Shown: positions 24,126-32,596, counted from the stretch's first letter. The stretch is DNA of 34,593 nt from Christensenella sp. UBA7703 (GCA_002482505.1 DLGD01000025.1:1-34593); one strand, 5' to 3'. The notes: generated from the letters alone by a model not told the origin. Translations and numbers: made by a program.

Positions 24126-26773
24126 GCGAACTAAAACGCACTCTCTTTTACGAGCGGCACGTGGCGGCGGGCGCAACGATGGTCGATTTCGGCGGCTGGG
24201 AAATGCCGATTCAATATCCCGACGGCATCGTGACCGAACACCTCGCGACCAGAAGCGGCTGCGGGCTGTTTGACGTGAGCCATATGGGACGCTTTCGCAT
24301 CACGGGCAACGACGCAAAGGCGTTTTTGCAGCATGTGCTGACCAGCAACGTCTCTGCGCTGGATCTCAATCAGGCGCAGTATGCGATCATCCCGAACGAA
24401 AACGGCGGCGCGATTGACGACGCGTATCTCTATCGTTTTGTCGAGGATGCGTATATCCTCGTGGTCAACGCCGCAAACGCGGAGAAGGACTGGACGCATC
24501 TTTCGCGCGAGATCAAGGCGTTTGACGCGCAGATGGAGAACAAGTCCGAAGCCGTTGCACTGCTTTCCATACAGGGGCCAAAGTCCAAGCAGATTTTGAG
24601 CGACATGGCAAACGGCGCGTTCCTCACCGAGCCGGTGAAAAATGCACTCGGCACTGTGACGCTCTGCGGCAAGACCGCGCATATCGCAAAGACGGGCTAC
24701 ACGGGCGAACCCGTGGGCTACGAAATCTTCTGCCTGCGGGAAGACGGTTTGTTCCTCTGGGACGAGCTGGTCCGCCGCGGGGCCAAACCCATCGGCCTCG
24801 GCGCGCGGGATACCCTGCGCATGGAGGCGGGGCTGCCGCTCTACGGGCACGAGCTTGGGCTGGACAAGGACGGCAACGAGATTCCGATCTTCGCAATCTC
24901 GCTTGCGCGCTTTGCCGTGAGCTTTGCCGAGGAGAAGAAGGGCATGATCGGGCGCGCGCCGCTGGAACGGCAGTTCGCCGCGAGCAGCCGCGTCCTCAAC
25001 CGCGACTTCTCCGATTTGCGCAAACTACCACGCAGGGTGCGCCCCATCGCCTTGACCGGGCGCGGTGTGCTCCGCGCGGGATTCCCAGTTTATAAGGATG
25101 GCAAAGAGATCGGCTATGTCACCAGCGGCACGATGATTCCGCGCTACGTGGTCGAAAATCAGGGAAGCCTGCTGGAGACCTTTACCGACCAGAAGGCGAT
25201 GCGCTCAATCGGGCTTGCGCTGCTGGATTCGGATGTATTGACCGACGACGTGGTGGAGGTGGACATCCGCGGCAGCAAGATCAGCGCCGTGGTGCCCGCG
25301 TGGCACCTGCGCGGAGACGCGCCGCCGTATGCCAGACCTATCGTTGTGGACGCGCCGGAGGAACCGAAGGACAAACCTTCCGCCAACCTGCCCGCCAGTG
25401 CCCTGAACCTGCTCAAAAAAGCCGCGGACAACCACGCCTGGCGGCAGGAACAGTGCATCAACCTGATTCCTTCCGAAATGACCGCCTCCCGTGCGGTGCG
25501 GCTGCTGAGTGGCAGCGATCCGAGCTTTCGGTATGCCGAGCACAAGCGCACGGCTTCGTTCTATGACCACGAGGTGTTCTATTATCAGGGCACGAAGTTC
25601 ATCGACGAAGTGGAGCGCGCGCTGGTTGCGGAGCTGGTCAAATACTTCCACTGTACCGAGGTGGAGGCGCGCGTGATCTCAGGTCAGATGAGCAACGTCA
25701 CCGTGTTTTCCGCGCTGATGGACTACAAAAACCGGCTCGATCGCAAGCGCACGCCCAAGAGGCTTGGTTACATCCTCAACAACCACATCATCAAAGGCGG
25801 GCACCTCAGCGCGCAGCCGATGGGCGCTCTGCACGACTATGTGGCAATCGATCCTGCGACGGAGCGTTCCGCGGTGGTGAATTTCCCCGTGCTGCGTGAA
25901 AATCTCTTCAAAATCGACGTGGAGGAGACCAAGAAGGTTATCGAGCGGTATCGCCCGGAGTTCATCATCTTCGGCAAGTCGATGGTGCTGCATAAAGAGC
26001 CCGTGCGCGAGATCCGTGCGTTTGTGGATGAGCAGAGAATTTCCACCACGATCATGTACGACATGGCGCATGTGCTGGGTCTCGTCGGCCCGCATTTCCA
26101 GATGCCGTTTGAAGAGGGCGCGGAGATCGTCACCGGTTCCACGCACAAGACGTTCTTTGGCCCCCAGCGCGGAGTAATTGCGGTCAACTACAAAGAAGAC
26201 GAGCTGAAATACGATCTCTGGAAGACGATTCAAACACGCACGTTCCCGGGCGCGGTATCTAATCACCACCTCGGCACGGTCGTGGGCCTCCTCATGGCGG
26301 CCTACGAGATGAACGCGTTTGGCGACGAATATCAAAAGAACGTAATCGCAAACGCGAAGTCCTTTGCGCGGAGCCTGAAGGCAGCCGGGCTGGATGTTGC
26401 GGGCGATCCTGCGATTGGCTATACCGAGACGCATCAGGTGATCGTGAAAACCGGCTACGGCACGGGGCCTGAGGTGGCGGAGCGGCTGGAGGAAAACAAC
26501 GTCATCGTCAACTATCAGGCGACGCCAGAGGAAGAGGGCTTCACCGCAAGCGGCGCGCTGCGCCTCGGGGTCTCCGAAATGACGCGCTTCGGCTTCGGTT
26601 CAAAGGAGTTTGAGCAGCTTGCCAATCTGATTGCGGATTGCGTGCTCAGAAACAAACCCATCGCAAGCGAAGTTGCCAAACTGCGTGCGGGCTACACGAC
26701 GCTCGGTTACTGCTTTGGCGACGAGGCAGTTAAAAAAGCGCTGGATGCGCTTGCCATCACGAGCGGAATTTAA
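24122..26773 (+). CDS. gcvT/glyA: Fusion of aminomethyltransferase (T protein) and serine hydroxymethyltransferase
   Basis: One 883-residue frame. Residues 1-395 are GcvT, which releases ammonia and passes the C1 unit to THF: MVDFGGWEMPIQY (20-32), GLFDVSHMGR and GGAIDDAYLYRF with the folate-contacting Asp99/Asp100. A linker rich in Pro, Glu and Lys (about 405-425) leads to an SHMT domain (about 426-883), which interconverts glycine and serine: NLIPSEMTAS (447-456), DMAHVLGLVG (647-656) and PLP Lys676 in GSTHKTFFGPQRG. The SHMT half is far from the common GlyA sequence but keeps these key residues. No stop, start or ribosome site separates the halves. The GcvT segment 244-275 (HELGLDKDGNEIPIFAISLA region) also departs from the common form. 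As the last gene of the operon it should feed methylene-THF straight into serine synthesis. Confidence 0.93.
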   Translation: MSELKRTLFYERHVAAGATMVDFGGWEMPIQYPDGIVTEHLATRSGCGLFDVSHMGRFRITGNDAKAFLQHVLTSNVSALDLNQAQYAIIPNENGGAIDDAYLYRFVEDAYILVVNAANAEKDWTHLSREIKAFDAQMENKSEAVALLSIQGPKSKQILSDMANGAFLTEPVKNALGTVTLCGKTAHIAKTGYTGEPVGYEIFCLREDGLFLWDELVRRGAKPIGLGARDTLRMEAGLPLYGHELGLDKDGNEIPIFAISLARFAVSFAEEKKGMIGRAPLERQFAASSRVLNRDFSDLRKLPRRVRPIALTGRGVLRAGFPVYKDGKEIGYVTSGTMIPRYVVENQGSLLETFTDQKAMRSIGLALLDSDVLTDDVVEVDIRGSKISAVVPAWHLRGDAPPYARPIVVDAPEEPKDKPSANLPASALNLLKKAADNHAWRQEQCINLIPSEMTASRAVRLLSGSDPSFRYAEHKRTASFYDHEVFYYQGTKFIDEVERALVAELVKYFHCTEVEARVISGQMSNVTVFSALMDYKNRLDRKRTPKRLGYILNNHIIKGGHLSAQPMGALHDYVAIDPATERSAVVNFPVLRENLFKIDVEETKKVIERYRPEFIIFGKSMVLHKEPVREIRAFVDEQRISTTIMYDMAHVLGLVGPHFQMPFEEGAEIVTGSTHKTFFGPQRGVIAVNYKEDELKYDLWKTIQTRTFPGAVSNHHLGTVVGLLMAAYEMNAFGDEYQKNVIANAKSFARSLKAAGLDVAGDPAIGYTETHQVIVKTGYGTGPEVAERLEENNVIVNYQATPEEEGFTASGALRLGVSEMTRFGFGSKEFEQLANLIADCVLRNKPIASEVAKLRAGYTTLGYCFGDEAVKKALDALAITSGI

Positions 26774-26787
26774 TAGAATAACAAACA

Positions 26788-26826
26788 AAGCACCCGCCGG
26801 AAAACAATTCGGCGGGTGTGCTTTTC
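26788..26826 (+). terminator. Terminator of the glycine cleavage operon
   Basis: CACCCGCCG (26791-26799) pairs with CGGCGGGTG (26810-26818), with flanking A- and T-rich sequence. It separates gcv from tdh-kbl. Confidence 0.88.
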
Positions 26827-26861
26827 TCTCTGAAACAGAATCTTATATTGTTGCCAACACA

Positions 26862-26890
26862 TTGAATTGCGCAACTAAAAAAGCTAAAGT
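26862..26890 (+). promoter_or_regulatory. Candidate promoter of tdh-kbl
   Basis: TTGAAT (26862-26867), a 17-base spacer and TAAAGT (26885-26890). It lies in the 126-base AT-rich gap between the gcv terminator and tdh. Confidence 0.5.
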
Positions 26891-26952
26891 TTTATTAGAA
26901 AATCATTTCAAGCGCTACCCAAACCTTCAATCTGAATTTCGGAGGATATCAT

Positions 26953-28005
26953 ATGATTCCCGCCTATATGCGTGCGCTCGTCAAGGAAACAGCCGACAAG
27001 GGGTTGACGCTCAAGCAGGTGAAGACGCCTGTTCCCCAGATCGGCGAAGTACTGATCAAAATCCACAAAACCGCAATCTGCGGAACGGATGTACACATCT
27101 ATAACTGGGATGCCTGGAGCCAGAAGACCATCGTCCCGCCGATGACCATCGGGCACGAATATGTCGGCGAAATTGCGGCGCTCGGCCCCGGCGTGGACGA
27201 TTATCACGTGGGTCAGATCGTCACCGGAGAAGGGCACATCGTCTGCGGGCACTGCCGCAACTGCCGCGCGGGCAACGGGCACTGGTGCAAGTTCACCAAG
27301 GGCGTTGGCGTGAACCGCGACGGCGCGTTTGCGGAGTATCTCTGCATTCCCGAAACCAACGTGATCGCCGTGCCACCCACCACGCCGGAGGAGATCGTCT
27401 CGTTCTACGATGCATACGGCAACGCCTGCCACACGGCGACGATGTTTGACGTCACCGGCGAAGATGTGCTGATCACCGGAGCGGGACCAATCGGCATGAT
27501 GGCGGTTGGCATCTGCCGGCAAAACGGCGCCCGCAGGATCGTGATCACCGACGTGAACGACTATCGTCTCGAGATTGCAAAAAAGATGGGAGCAAGCGCA
27601 ACCGTCAACCTCAAGACGCAGACGGTCGAGGACGCGATGAAGGAGCTGCACATCGTGGAGGGCTTCGACGTTGGCTGCGAGATGAGCGGCAACGGAAACG
27701 CGCTGAACCAGATGCTCCGGCTGATGCGGAACGGCGGCAAGGTTGCGCTGCTTGGTATCGCAGGCCCCGGCACGGTTATCGACTGGAACGACGTGATCTT
27801 CAAGGGATTGACGCTGCAAGGCGTCTACGGCAGAAAGATGTATGAAACCTGGTATAAGATGATGGCGATGGTGGAGGCCGGGCTGGATCTTTCGCCGATT
27901 TTGACGCATCGTTACCACTACACCGAGTTTGAGGAAGCCTTCGCCGTGATGAATAGTGGACTTAGCGGCAAGGTGGTGCTGGACTGGACGGAGGAGAAGG
28001 CATGA
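26953..28005 (+). CDS. tdh: L-threonine 3-dehydrogenase
   Basis: A 350-residue zinc-dependent, NAD-linked medium-chain dehydrogenase that oxidises threonine to 2-amino-3-ketobutyrate. Catalytic zinc ligands fit Cys43 (CGTD) and His68-Glu69 (GHEYVG). The structural zinc site is Cys98, Cys101, Cys104 and Cys112. The Rossmann motif is GAGPIG at about 176-181. GGAGG lies upstream of ATG 26953. It overlaps kbl by four bases; this pairing, rather than sorbitol or other polyol genes, is what makes Tdh the likely family member. Confidence 0.94.
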   Translation: MIPAYMRALVKETADKGLTLKQVKTPVPQIGEVLIKIHKTAICGTDVHIYNWDAWSQKTIVPPMTIGHEYVGEIAALGPGVDDYHVGQIVTGEGHIVCGHCRNCRAGNGHWCKFTKGVGVNRDGAFAEYLCIPETNVIAVPPTTPEEIVSFYDAYGNACHTATMFDVTGEDVLITGAGPIGMMAVGICRQNGARRIVITDVNDYRLEIAKKMGASATVNLKTQTVEDAMKELHIVEGFDVGCEMSGNGNALNQMLRLMRNGGKVALLGIAGPGTVIDWNDVIFKGLTLQGVYGRKMYETWYKMMAMVEAGLDLSPILTHRYHYTEFEEAFAVMNSGLSGKVVLDWTEEKA

Positions 28006-29186
28006 GCAAAGAAGCATATGAAATCTATCGCGGCGTGCTGGACGAGATTCGCGCCGCGAGGACTTACAAGCAAGAGCGTGTGATCACCACGCCGCAGGGC
28101 GCACGGATTGACACCACGATGACGACGGGCGTACTCAACATGTGCGCCAACAACTATCTGGGGCTTGCGGATCATCCCGCGCTGATTGCGGCGGCGAAAG
28201 CCTCCTACGATACATGGGGCTATGGGCTTTCCTCCGTGCGCTTCATCTGCGGCACGCAGGGCATTCACAAGGAACTGGAATCGCGGATTGCACGCTTCCT
28301 GGGCATGGAGGATGCGATTCTCTATAGCTCCTGCTTCGATGCAAACGGAGGCTTGTTTGAAACGCTCCTGACCGATGCAGACGCGGTGATTTCGGACGAG
28401 CTCAACCACGCGAGCATCATCGACGGCGTGCGCCTCTGCAAAGCCACACGCTATCGCTACAAGAACAACGACATGAACAGCCTTCGGGAGCAGCTGGAGG
28501 CGGCAAACGGCGCGCGAATCAAGCTCATCGCCACCGACGGCGTGTTTTCGATGGATGGTTACATCGCAAACCTCTCCGCGATCTGCGATCTTGCGGAGAA
28601 ATACGGCGCGCTCGTGATGGTGGACGACAGCCACGCGGTCGGCTTCATGGGCGAGCACGGGCGCGGTACACATGAGTATTGCGGCGTGATGGGGCGCGTG
28701 GATATCATCACCGGCACGCTGGGCAAGGCGCTCGGCGGGGCCTCCGGCGGCTACACGGCGGCCAAGCGGGAGATCATCGACCTGCTTAGGCAGCGCTCGC
28801 GTCCATACTTGTTTTCGAACACGGTTGCGCCCGCAATCTGCGCCGCGAGCATCAAGGTGCTGGACTTGCTGGAAGAATCGACCGCGCTGCGCGATCGCCT
28901 GCACGAGAACACGCGGTATTTTCGCGAACAACTGGGCAAGCTTGGCTTCGACGTGCCAAAGAGCGAGCACCCAATTGTCCCCGTGATGCTCTACGACGCG
29001 CAGACCGCGCAAACCTTCGCGCAGAAGATGCTGGAGCACGGCGTCTACGTCGTCGGCTTTTTCTATCCCGTTGTGCCTATGAACAAGGCGCGCATCCGCA
29101 CGCAGGTCTCTGCCGCGCATACAAAAGAAGACCTCGACTTCGCGGTTTCCGCGTTTGCCGCGGTCAAGGCGGAGATGGGGATTTAA
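28002..29186 (+). CDS. kbl: Glycine C-acetyltransferase (2-amino-3-ketobutyrate CoA ligase)
   Basis: A 394-residue PLP enzyme of the alpha-oxoamine synthase family. It cleaves the Tdh product with CoA into glycine and acetyl-CoA. The PLP lysine is Lys242 in GTLGKALGGASGG; DDSHAVGFMGEHGRG (208-222) and NNYLGLADHP (50-59) are family signatures. It is translationally coupled to tdh (ATGA) and followed by a strong terminator. The product glycine is the substrate and inducer of the upstream gcv operon. Confidence 0.95.
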   Translation: MSKEAYEIYRGVLDEIRAARTYKQERVITTPQGARIDTTMTTGVLNMCANNYLGLADHPALIAAAKASYDTWGYGLSSVRFICGTQGIHKELESRIARFLGMEDAILYSSCFDANGGLFETLLTDADAVISDELNHASIIDGVRLCKATRYRYKNNDMNSLREQLEAANGARIKLIATDGVFSMDGYIANLSAICDLAEKYGALVMVDDSHAVGFMGEHGRGTHEYCGVMGRVDIITGTLGKALGGASGGYTAAKREIIDLLRQRSRPYLFSNTVAPAICAASIKVLDLLEESTALRDRLHENTRYFREQLGKLGFDVPKSEHPIVPVMLYDAQTAQTFAQKMLEHGVYVVGFFYPVVPMNKARIRTQVSAAHTKEDLDFAVSAFAAVKAEMGI

Positions 29187-29197
29187 CTTTTCTCAAC

Positions 29198-29228
29198 AAA
29201 AAAACGACCGGAGCGATCCGGTCGTTTT
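29198..29228. terminator. Bidirectional terminator between kbl and mrp
   Basis: ACGACCGG (29204-29211) and CCGGTCGT (29218-29225) form a perfect stem with an A-run on the left and a T-run on the right. Confidence 0.92.
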
Positions 29229-29240
29229 GTATTTCAGGGT

Positions 29241-29263
29241 TTGGGGCGAAGCCCCAAGAAGAA
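29241..29263. repeat. Short palindrome with GAAGAA tail, copy 2
   Basis: TTGGGGC-gaa-GCCCCAA (29241-29257) is a perfect hairpin, followed by GAAGAA. It ends one base before the mrp stop codon; compare 3048-3071. Confidence 0.5.
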
Positions 29264-29264
29264 A

Positions 29265-30104
29265 TCACTTCTTCTCTTCTTTGATCATGGCTTCGAGTGT
29301 ATCCGCCAGAGCGTTGAGCCAATCTCCCTCGAAGAGCTCGATCAGCCCTGCGTCGCAGGCGGTGGCAAGCGCGCTCTGAATCGGCAGCTCGGCAGTCACG
29401 GGGATATTGTGCTTGCCCGCGAGCGCCTTGATGTCGCTTTCGCCAAAGGGGTGGATGACTTCCTTGCAGCCCGGGCACTCGACATAGCTCATGTTCTGCA
29501 CGAGCGCGAGCACGGGAATCTTCATCATGTCCGCCATATGCACGGCTTTTTCGACGATCATGCTCACCAGCTGCTGCGGCGAGGTGACCACCACAATGCC
29601 GTCCACGGGAATCGACTGAAAAACTGTCAGCGGAACATCGCCCGTTCCCGGCGGCATGTCGATGAACATCACGTCCACATTGCCCCAGAGCACATCCGTC
29701 CAGAATTGCTTGACGGAGCCCGCGATGATCGGCCCGCGCCAGACGACGGGGTCGGTCTCGTTTTCCAGCAGCAAATTCATGCTCATGACCTCGACGCCCG
29801 TCTTACTCATCACAGGGTAGATGCCTTGATCGGAGCCTTCCGCGCGGGAGTGGAGCCCGAACGCCTGCGGAATCGAAGGGCCGGTGATGTCCGCGTCCAG
29901 AATCGCGGTGCGGTAGCCGCGCCTGCGCATCAGAACGGCGAGCATGGAGGTGACGATGGATTTGCCAACGCCGCCCTTTCCGCTAACCACGCCGATGATC
30001 TTCTTCACATGCGTCATCACATGCGGGTTTTCAAGCATGCTGGTTTTCTCGCGGCTGGAGCAGGAGGCTCCGCAACTGGAGCAATCGTGTGTGCAGTCTT
30101 CCAT
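29265..30104 (-). CDS. mrp: Mrp/NBP35 family P-loop ATPase, iron-sulfur cluster carrier
   Basis: A 279-residue cytosolic ATPase. It begins with a four-cysteine motif (Cys4, Cys8, Cys11, Cys15) like the N-terminal cluster site of NBP35, then the deviant Walker A SGKGGVGKS (41-49), the DADITGPSIP switch region, DMPPGTGD, and the C-terminal CPGC pair that bridges a cluster between subunits. Family role: assembly and transfer of 4Fe-4S clusters. ATG 30104 was chosen because AAAGGA lies about 12 bases upstream and the Cys motif starts right after; the frame is open to 30170. It is monocistronic. Confidence 0.92.
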   Translation of the reverse strand: MEDCTHDCSSCGASCSSREKTSMLENPHVMTHVKKIIGVVSGKGGVGKSIVTSMLAVLMRRRGYRTAILDADITGPSIPQAFGLHSRAEGSDQGIYPVMSKTGVEVMSMNLLLENETDPVVWRGPIIAGSVKQFWTDVLWGNVDVMFIDMPPGTGDVPLTVFQSIPVDGIVVVTSPQQLVSMIVEKAVHMADMMKIPVLALVQNMSYVECPGCKEVIHPFGESDIKALAGKHNIPVTAELPIQSALATACDAGLIELFEGDWLNALADTLEAMIKEEKK

Positions 30105-30214
30105 ATGACTTGGTTTTCCTTTATCTTGATTTTTTGAATGCGTTTGTCGATGTTTGCCTGCGCCGCTCAAAACGGCGTTGCGATCGTTTCCGATATTTGC
30201 CGGAAACCCCGCGC
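30105..30214 (-). other. Structured 5' leader of mrp
   Basis: About 110 bases between the predicted transcription start and the mrp ATG. Two hairpins can be drawn (minus strand): GTTTCCG...CGGAAAC with an eight-base loop, and CGCCG...CGGCG. No known riboswitch family was recognised and no ORF is visible. Confidence 0.4.
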
Positions 30215-30220
30215 TTCTTC

Positions 30221-30248
30221 ATTATACGCTGTGGACGGTTTCTGTCAA
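30221..30248 (-). promoter_or_regulatory. Consensus sigma-A promoter of mrp
   Basis: Perfect TTGACA (30243-30248) and perfect TATAAT (30221-30226) on the minus strand, with a 16-base spacer. Confidence 0.85.
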
Positions 30249-30393
30249 CCGCAGAGCGATTAACCGCGCGTGAGAAAATCACGCGGGTTTGGACGGGATT
30301 GCTGGCACAGGCCGGCAGATGCACCCGCTCCCTAAAACCGGAAAACCCGCGAAATATGGCGGGAAATCACGCTTTTGTTTCCAATTTGTTGGT

Positions 30394-30423
30394 TTGCAAA
30401 GCGCGGGGAAGATATGCTATCAT
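30394..30423 (+). promoter_or_regulatory. Candidate promoter of the membrane protein-dusB operon
   Basis: TTGCAA (30394-30399), an 18-base spacer and TATCAT (30418-30423), 20 bases before the ATG. The 338-base gap between mrp and this gene otherwise holds only the mrp promoter and leader. Confidence 0.55.
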
Positions 30424-30442
30424 AGCGAACGAAGGTGAAGAA

Positions 30443-31078
30443 ATGACAAACTCGACTCATGAAGAACCGAAACAGATCAAGCGGCTTCGCGTCGCGCGGC
30501 GTTCCATGATGTACGTCGTGCGCTCGCTGTTGCTGATTATCCTTGCTGCAATTCTCTGCATCGGCGCGTTTTTGACCGCGGAGCGATATTCCAATCTCTA
30601 TATCCTGACATCCGAGGGTATGGCGCTGCGCGCGGAGTGTGTCTTTGCAGACGGCGCGCGCAACGATCTGGAAGAATATTTTACGCTGACGTTTTTGGGC
30701 AGCGATCCCGCGATGTCGGACGCAACCTATGCCAACTATACGATTACGGACTATACCTACGACCTCACGATTGAGAAGATCAGCGTGTTGCCCTGGGCGA
30801 TGAGTGCAACTGTCACAGCGACGGAACGCGTCACCCTCAAGGGCAACATCAACGCGGATCAGTTGGGCGAGGATCAGAATCCCGCAGACTTTCCACTGCC
30901 GGAATGGACGCCTAAGCGCTATAAGATCAAGTTTATCAATGTAAATTCGCGCTGGTATATCTCCGAGCTGACGCTGGTGGAGGAGAATCCGGACAGTTCC
31001 AACCTCGGAACGCCCGACCCGAACGAATCCCCGATTCCGGCGGCAACACCAACGCCGAAGCCCACGGACGCTCCATGA
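30443..31078 (+). CDS. Unrecognised membrane-anchored protein
   Basis: A 211-residue protein I do not recognise. A short basic cytoplasmic N-terminus (KRLRVARR) precedes one membrane span at about 24-45; the remaining 165 residues should lie outside. This domain is rich in Thr, Tyr and Glu with alternating strands (TYANYTITDYTYDLTIEKI, RYKIKFINVNSRWYISEL) and ends in a Pro/Thr tail (PIPAATPTPKPTDAP). It resembles small anchored beta-rich domains of unknown function. The start ATG 30443 has GAAGGTGA upstream; the frame is open to 30089 without support. It overlaps dusB by four bases (ATGA), so it is translated with a tRNA-modifying enzyme with no obvious link. Confidence 0.75.
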   Translation: MTNSTHEEPKQIKRLRVARRSMMYVVRSLLLIILAAILCIGAFLTAERYSNLYILTSEGMALRAECVFADGARNDLEEYFTLTFLGSDPAMSDATYANYTITDYTYDLTIEKISVLPWAMSATVTATERVTLKGNINADQLGEDQNPADFPLPEWTPKRYKIKFINVNSRWYISELTLVEENPDSSNLGTPDPNESPIPAATPTPKPTDAP

Positions 31079-32025
31079 CAAAGCGCATCTTCCCCGAAGG
31101 GAGGCCGGCGGTTTGCCTGGCACCCATGGCGGGGTTTTCCGACCGGACATTTCGTCTCCTGTGCCTGGAGCGCGGGGCAGACTTCGTCACCAGCGAGATG
31201 ATCAGCGGAAAAGGCCTGCTCTTTATGAGCGAGAAGACCCGTGCGCTGTATCTGCCGCAGGCAGGCGACGTGCCCTATTGCGTGCAGCTCTTTGGAAACG
31301 AACCCCAAACGCTCGCAAAAGCGGTTTCCATTGTGGAACGCGACCTGGGCGAGATGCTTCTTAGCATCGATCTGAACATGGGCTGCCCTGCGCCGAAGAT
31401 CGCCGGAAATGGCGACGGCAGTGCGCTGATGCGCGATCCTGCGCTTGCCGGAGAAATCGTTGCGGCAACAGCGGAAGCCGCGCATGTGCCGGTTTCGGTC
31501 AAGTTCCGAAAAGGCTGGGACGCGGCGCATGAAAACGCGGAAGCATTTGCGCGCGTGTGTGAAGAAAACGGTGCAGCATTTTTGACCATCCACGGCAGAA
31601 CGCGCGAGCAGATGTATTCCGGCATTGCGGATCGGGCATGCATGGCGCGGGTCAAGCAAGCGGTCAAGATTCCCGTGATCGCCAACGGGGACGTGCATGA
31701 CGCAAAGAGCGCGCTGGACACCCTGCGCGAAACGGGTTGCGACGGGGTCATGATCGGGCGCGGCGCACTTGGAAATCCCTTTCTGTTTGAAGAGATCGTC
31801 TGTGCGCTGGAAGGCAGAAGTTATACGCCGCCCACATGGGAGCAACGGCGCGAGACCGCCATGCGGCACGCGCGGATGGCACTGACGGAAAAAGGCGATC
31901 ATGCGATTGTGGAGTTGCGCAAACATCTTGCGTTCTATCTAAGGGGCATCCACGACGCGGCAAAACTCAGAACCCGTATCAATACGTGTAAAACGCTTGA
32001 AGAACTCGAGCAAATATGGGGTTGA
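31075..32025 (+). CDS. dusB: tRNA-dihydrouridine synthase, DusB type
   Basis: A 316-residue FMN-dependent TIM-barrel enzyme that reduces uridines in tRNA. APMAGFSDRTFR (16-27), the catalytic Cys104 in NMGCPAPKI, KFRKGWD, the HGRTREQ motif and GVMIGRGALGNP near the FMN phosphate site are all present. The subtype is inferred from Bacillota gene order and sequence flavour rather than a diagnostic residue. Its start overlaps the upstream gene; its stop codon lies inside the -35 box of the greA promoter. Confidence 0.93.
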   Translation: MTKRIFPEGRPAVCLAPMAGFSDRTFRLLCLERGADFVTSEMISGKGLLFMSEKTRALYLPQAGDVPYCVQLFGNEPQTLAKAVSIVERDLGEMLLSIDLNMGCPAPKIAGNGDGSALMRDPALAGEIVAATAEAAHVPVSVKFRKGWDAAHENAEAFARVCEENGAAFLTIHGRTREQMYSGIADRACMARVKQAVKIPVIANGDVHDAKSALDTLRETGCDGVMIGRGALGNPFLFEEIVCALEGRSYTPPTWEQRRETAMRHARMALTEKGDHAIVELRKHLAFYLRGIHDAAKLRTRINTCKTLEELEQIWG

Positions 32026-32050
32026 CACGAATTTTTTGCACCAATATAAT
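32022..32050 (+). promoter_or_regulatory. Consensus sigma-A promoter of greA-lysS
   Basis: Perfect TTGACA (32022-32027), a 17-base spacer and perfect TATAAT (32045-32050). The dusB stop codon TGA (32023-32025) is part of the -35 box. Confidence 0.92.
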
Positions 32051-32106
32051 AGGTAAACACGGTAGAGGCGGCATAGAACGCCCCGGCCATGAAGGAGTAA
32101 TGAGCA

Positions 32107-32580
32107 ATGGCAGATATCTGGCTTACGCCTGAAGAAATTAAAAAACGCGAGGAGCGGCTGGAATACCTCAAGACGGCGAAACGTCTCGAGATTGCCGAGC
32201 AGCTGAAGATTGCGCGCGCGTTCGGAGACCTCTCGGAAAACGCGGAATATGACGCGGCGAAAAACGAGCAGGCGAAGAACGAGTATGACATTCAGCAGCT
32301 GGAAAACGAGCTGAAAAACGCGAAGGTCATCGACGAAAGCGCCATTGATGTCACCACGGTTGGCGTGGGTGCCACGGTGAAGCTCGCCGATGTGAACGAC
32401 AAAACAAAAAAATACACCTTCCAGATCGTAGGAAGTGCGGAAGCAGATCCGGTCAACGGGCGAATCTCCAATGAATCGCCGATTGGCAAGGCGGTGCTTG
32501 GGCATAAATCCGGCGATGTGGTCGAGGTCACAACCCCCGGCGGCATGCTGAAGCTGAAGATTTCTTCCATCGGCAAGTAA
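32107..32580 (+). CDS. greA: Transcription elongation factor GreA
   Basis: A 157-residue factor that enters the RNA polymerase secondary channel and triggers cleavage of backtracked RNA. The N-terminal coiled coil (about 1-75) carries the tip motif GDLSENAEYDAAK with the acidic residues needed for cleavage. The C-terminal FKBP-like domain shows SPIGKAVLGHKSGDVVEV. AAGGAG lies upstream of the ATG. It is followed by a terminator hairpin and then lysS, a common Bacillota pairing. Confidence 0.96.
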   Translation: MADIWLTPEEIKKREERLEYLKTAKRLEIAEQLKIARAFGDLSENAEYDAAKNEQAKNEYDIQQLENELKNAKVIDESAIDVTTVGVGATVKLADVNDKTKKYTFQIVGSAEADPVNGRISNESPIGKAVLGHKSGDVVEVTTPGGMLKLKISSIGK

Positions 32581-32596
32581 CGCAAACAGGTTTTTC

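Noticed and set aside
26631..27104. A 157-codon plus-strand frame bridging the gcvT-glyA and tdh genes
   Set aside because: It crosses the operon terminator and overlaps both conserved genes in other frames.
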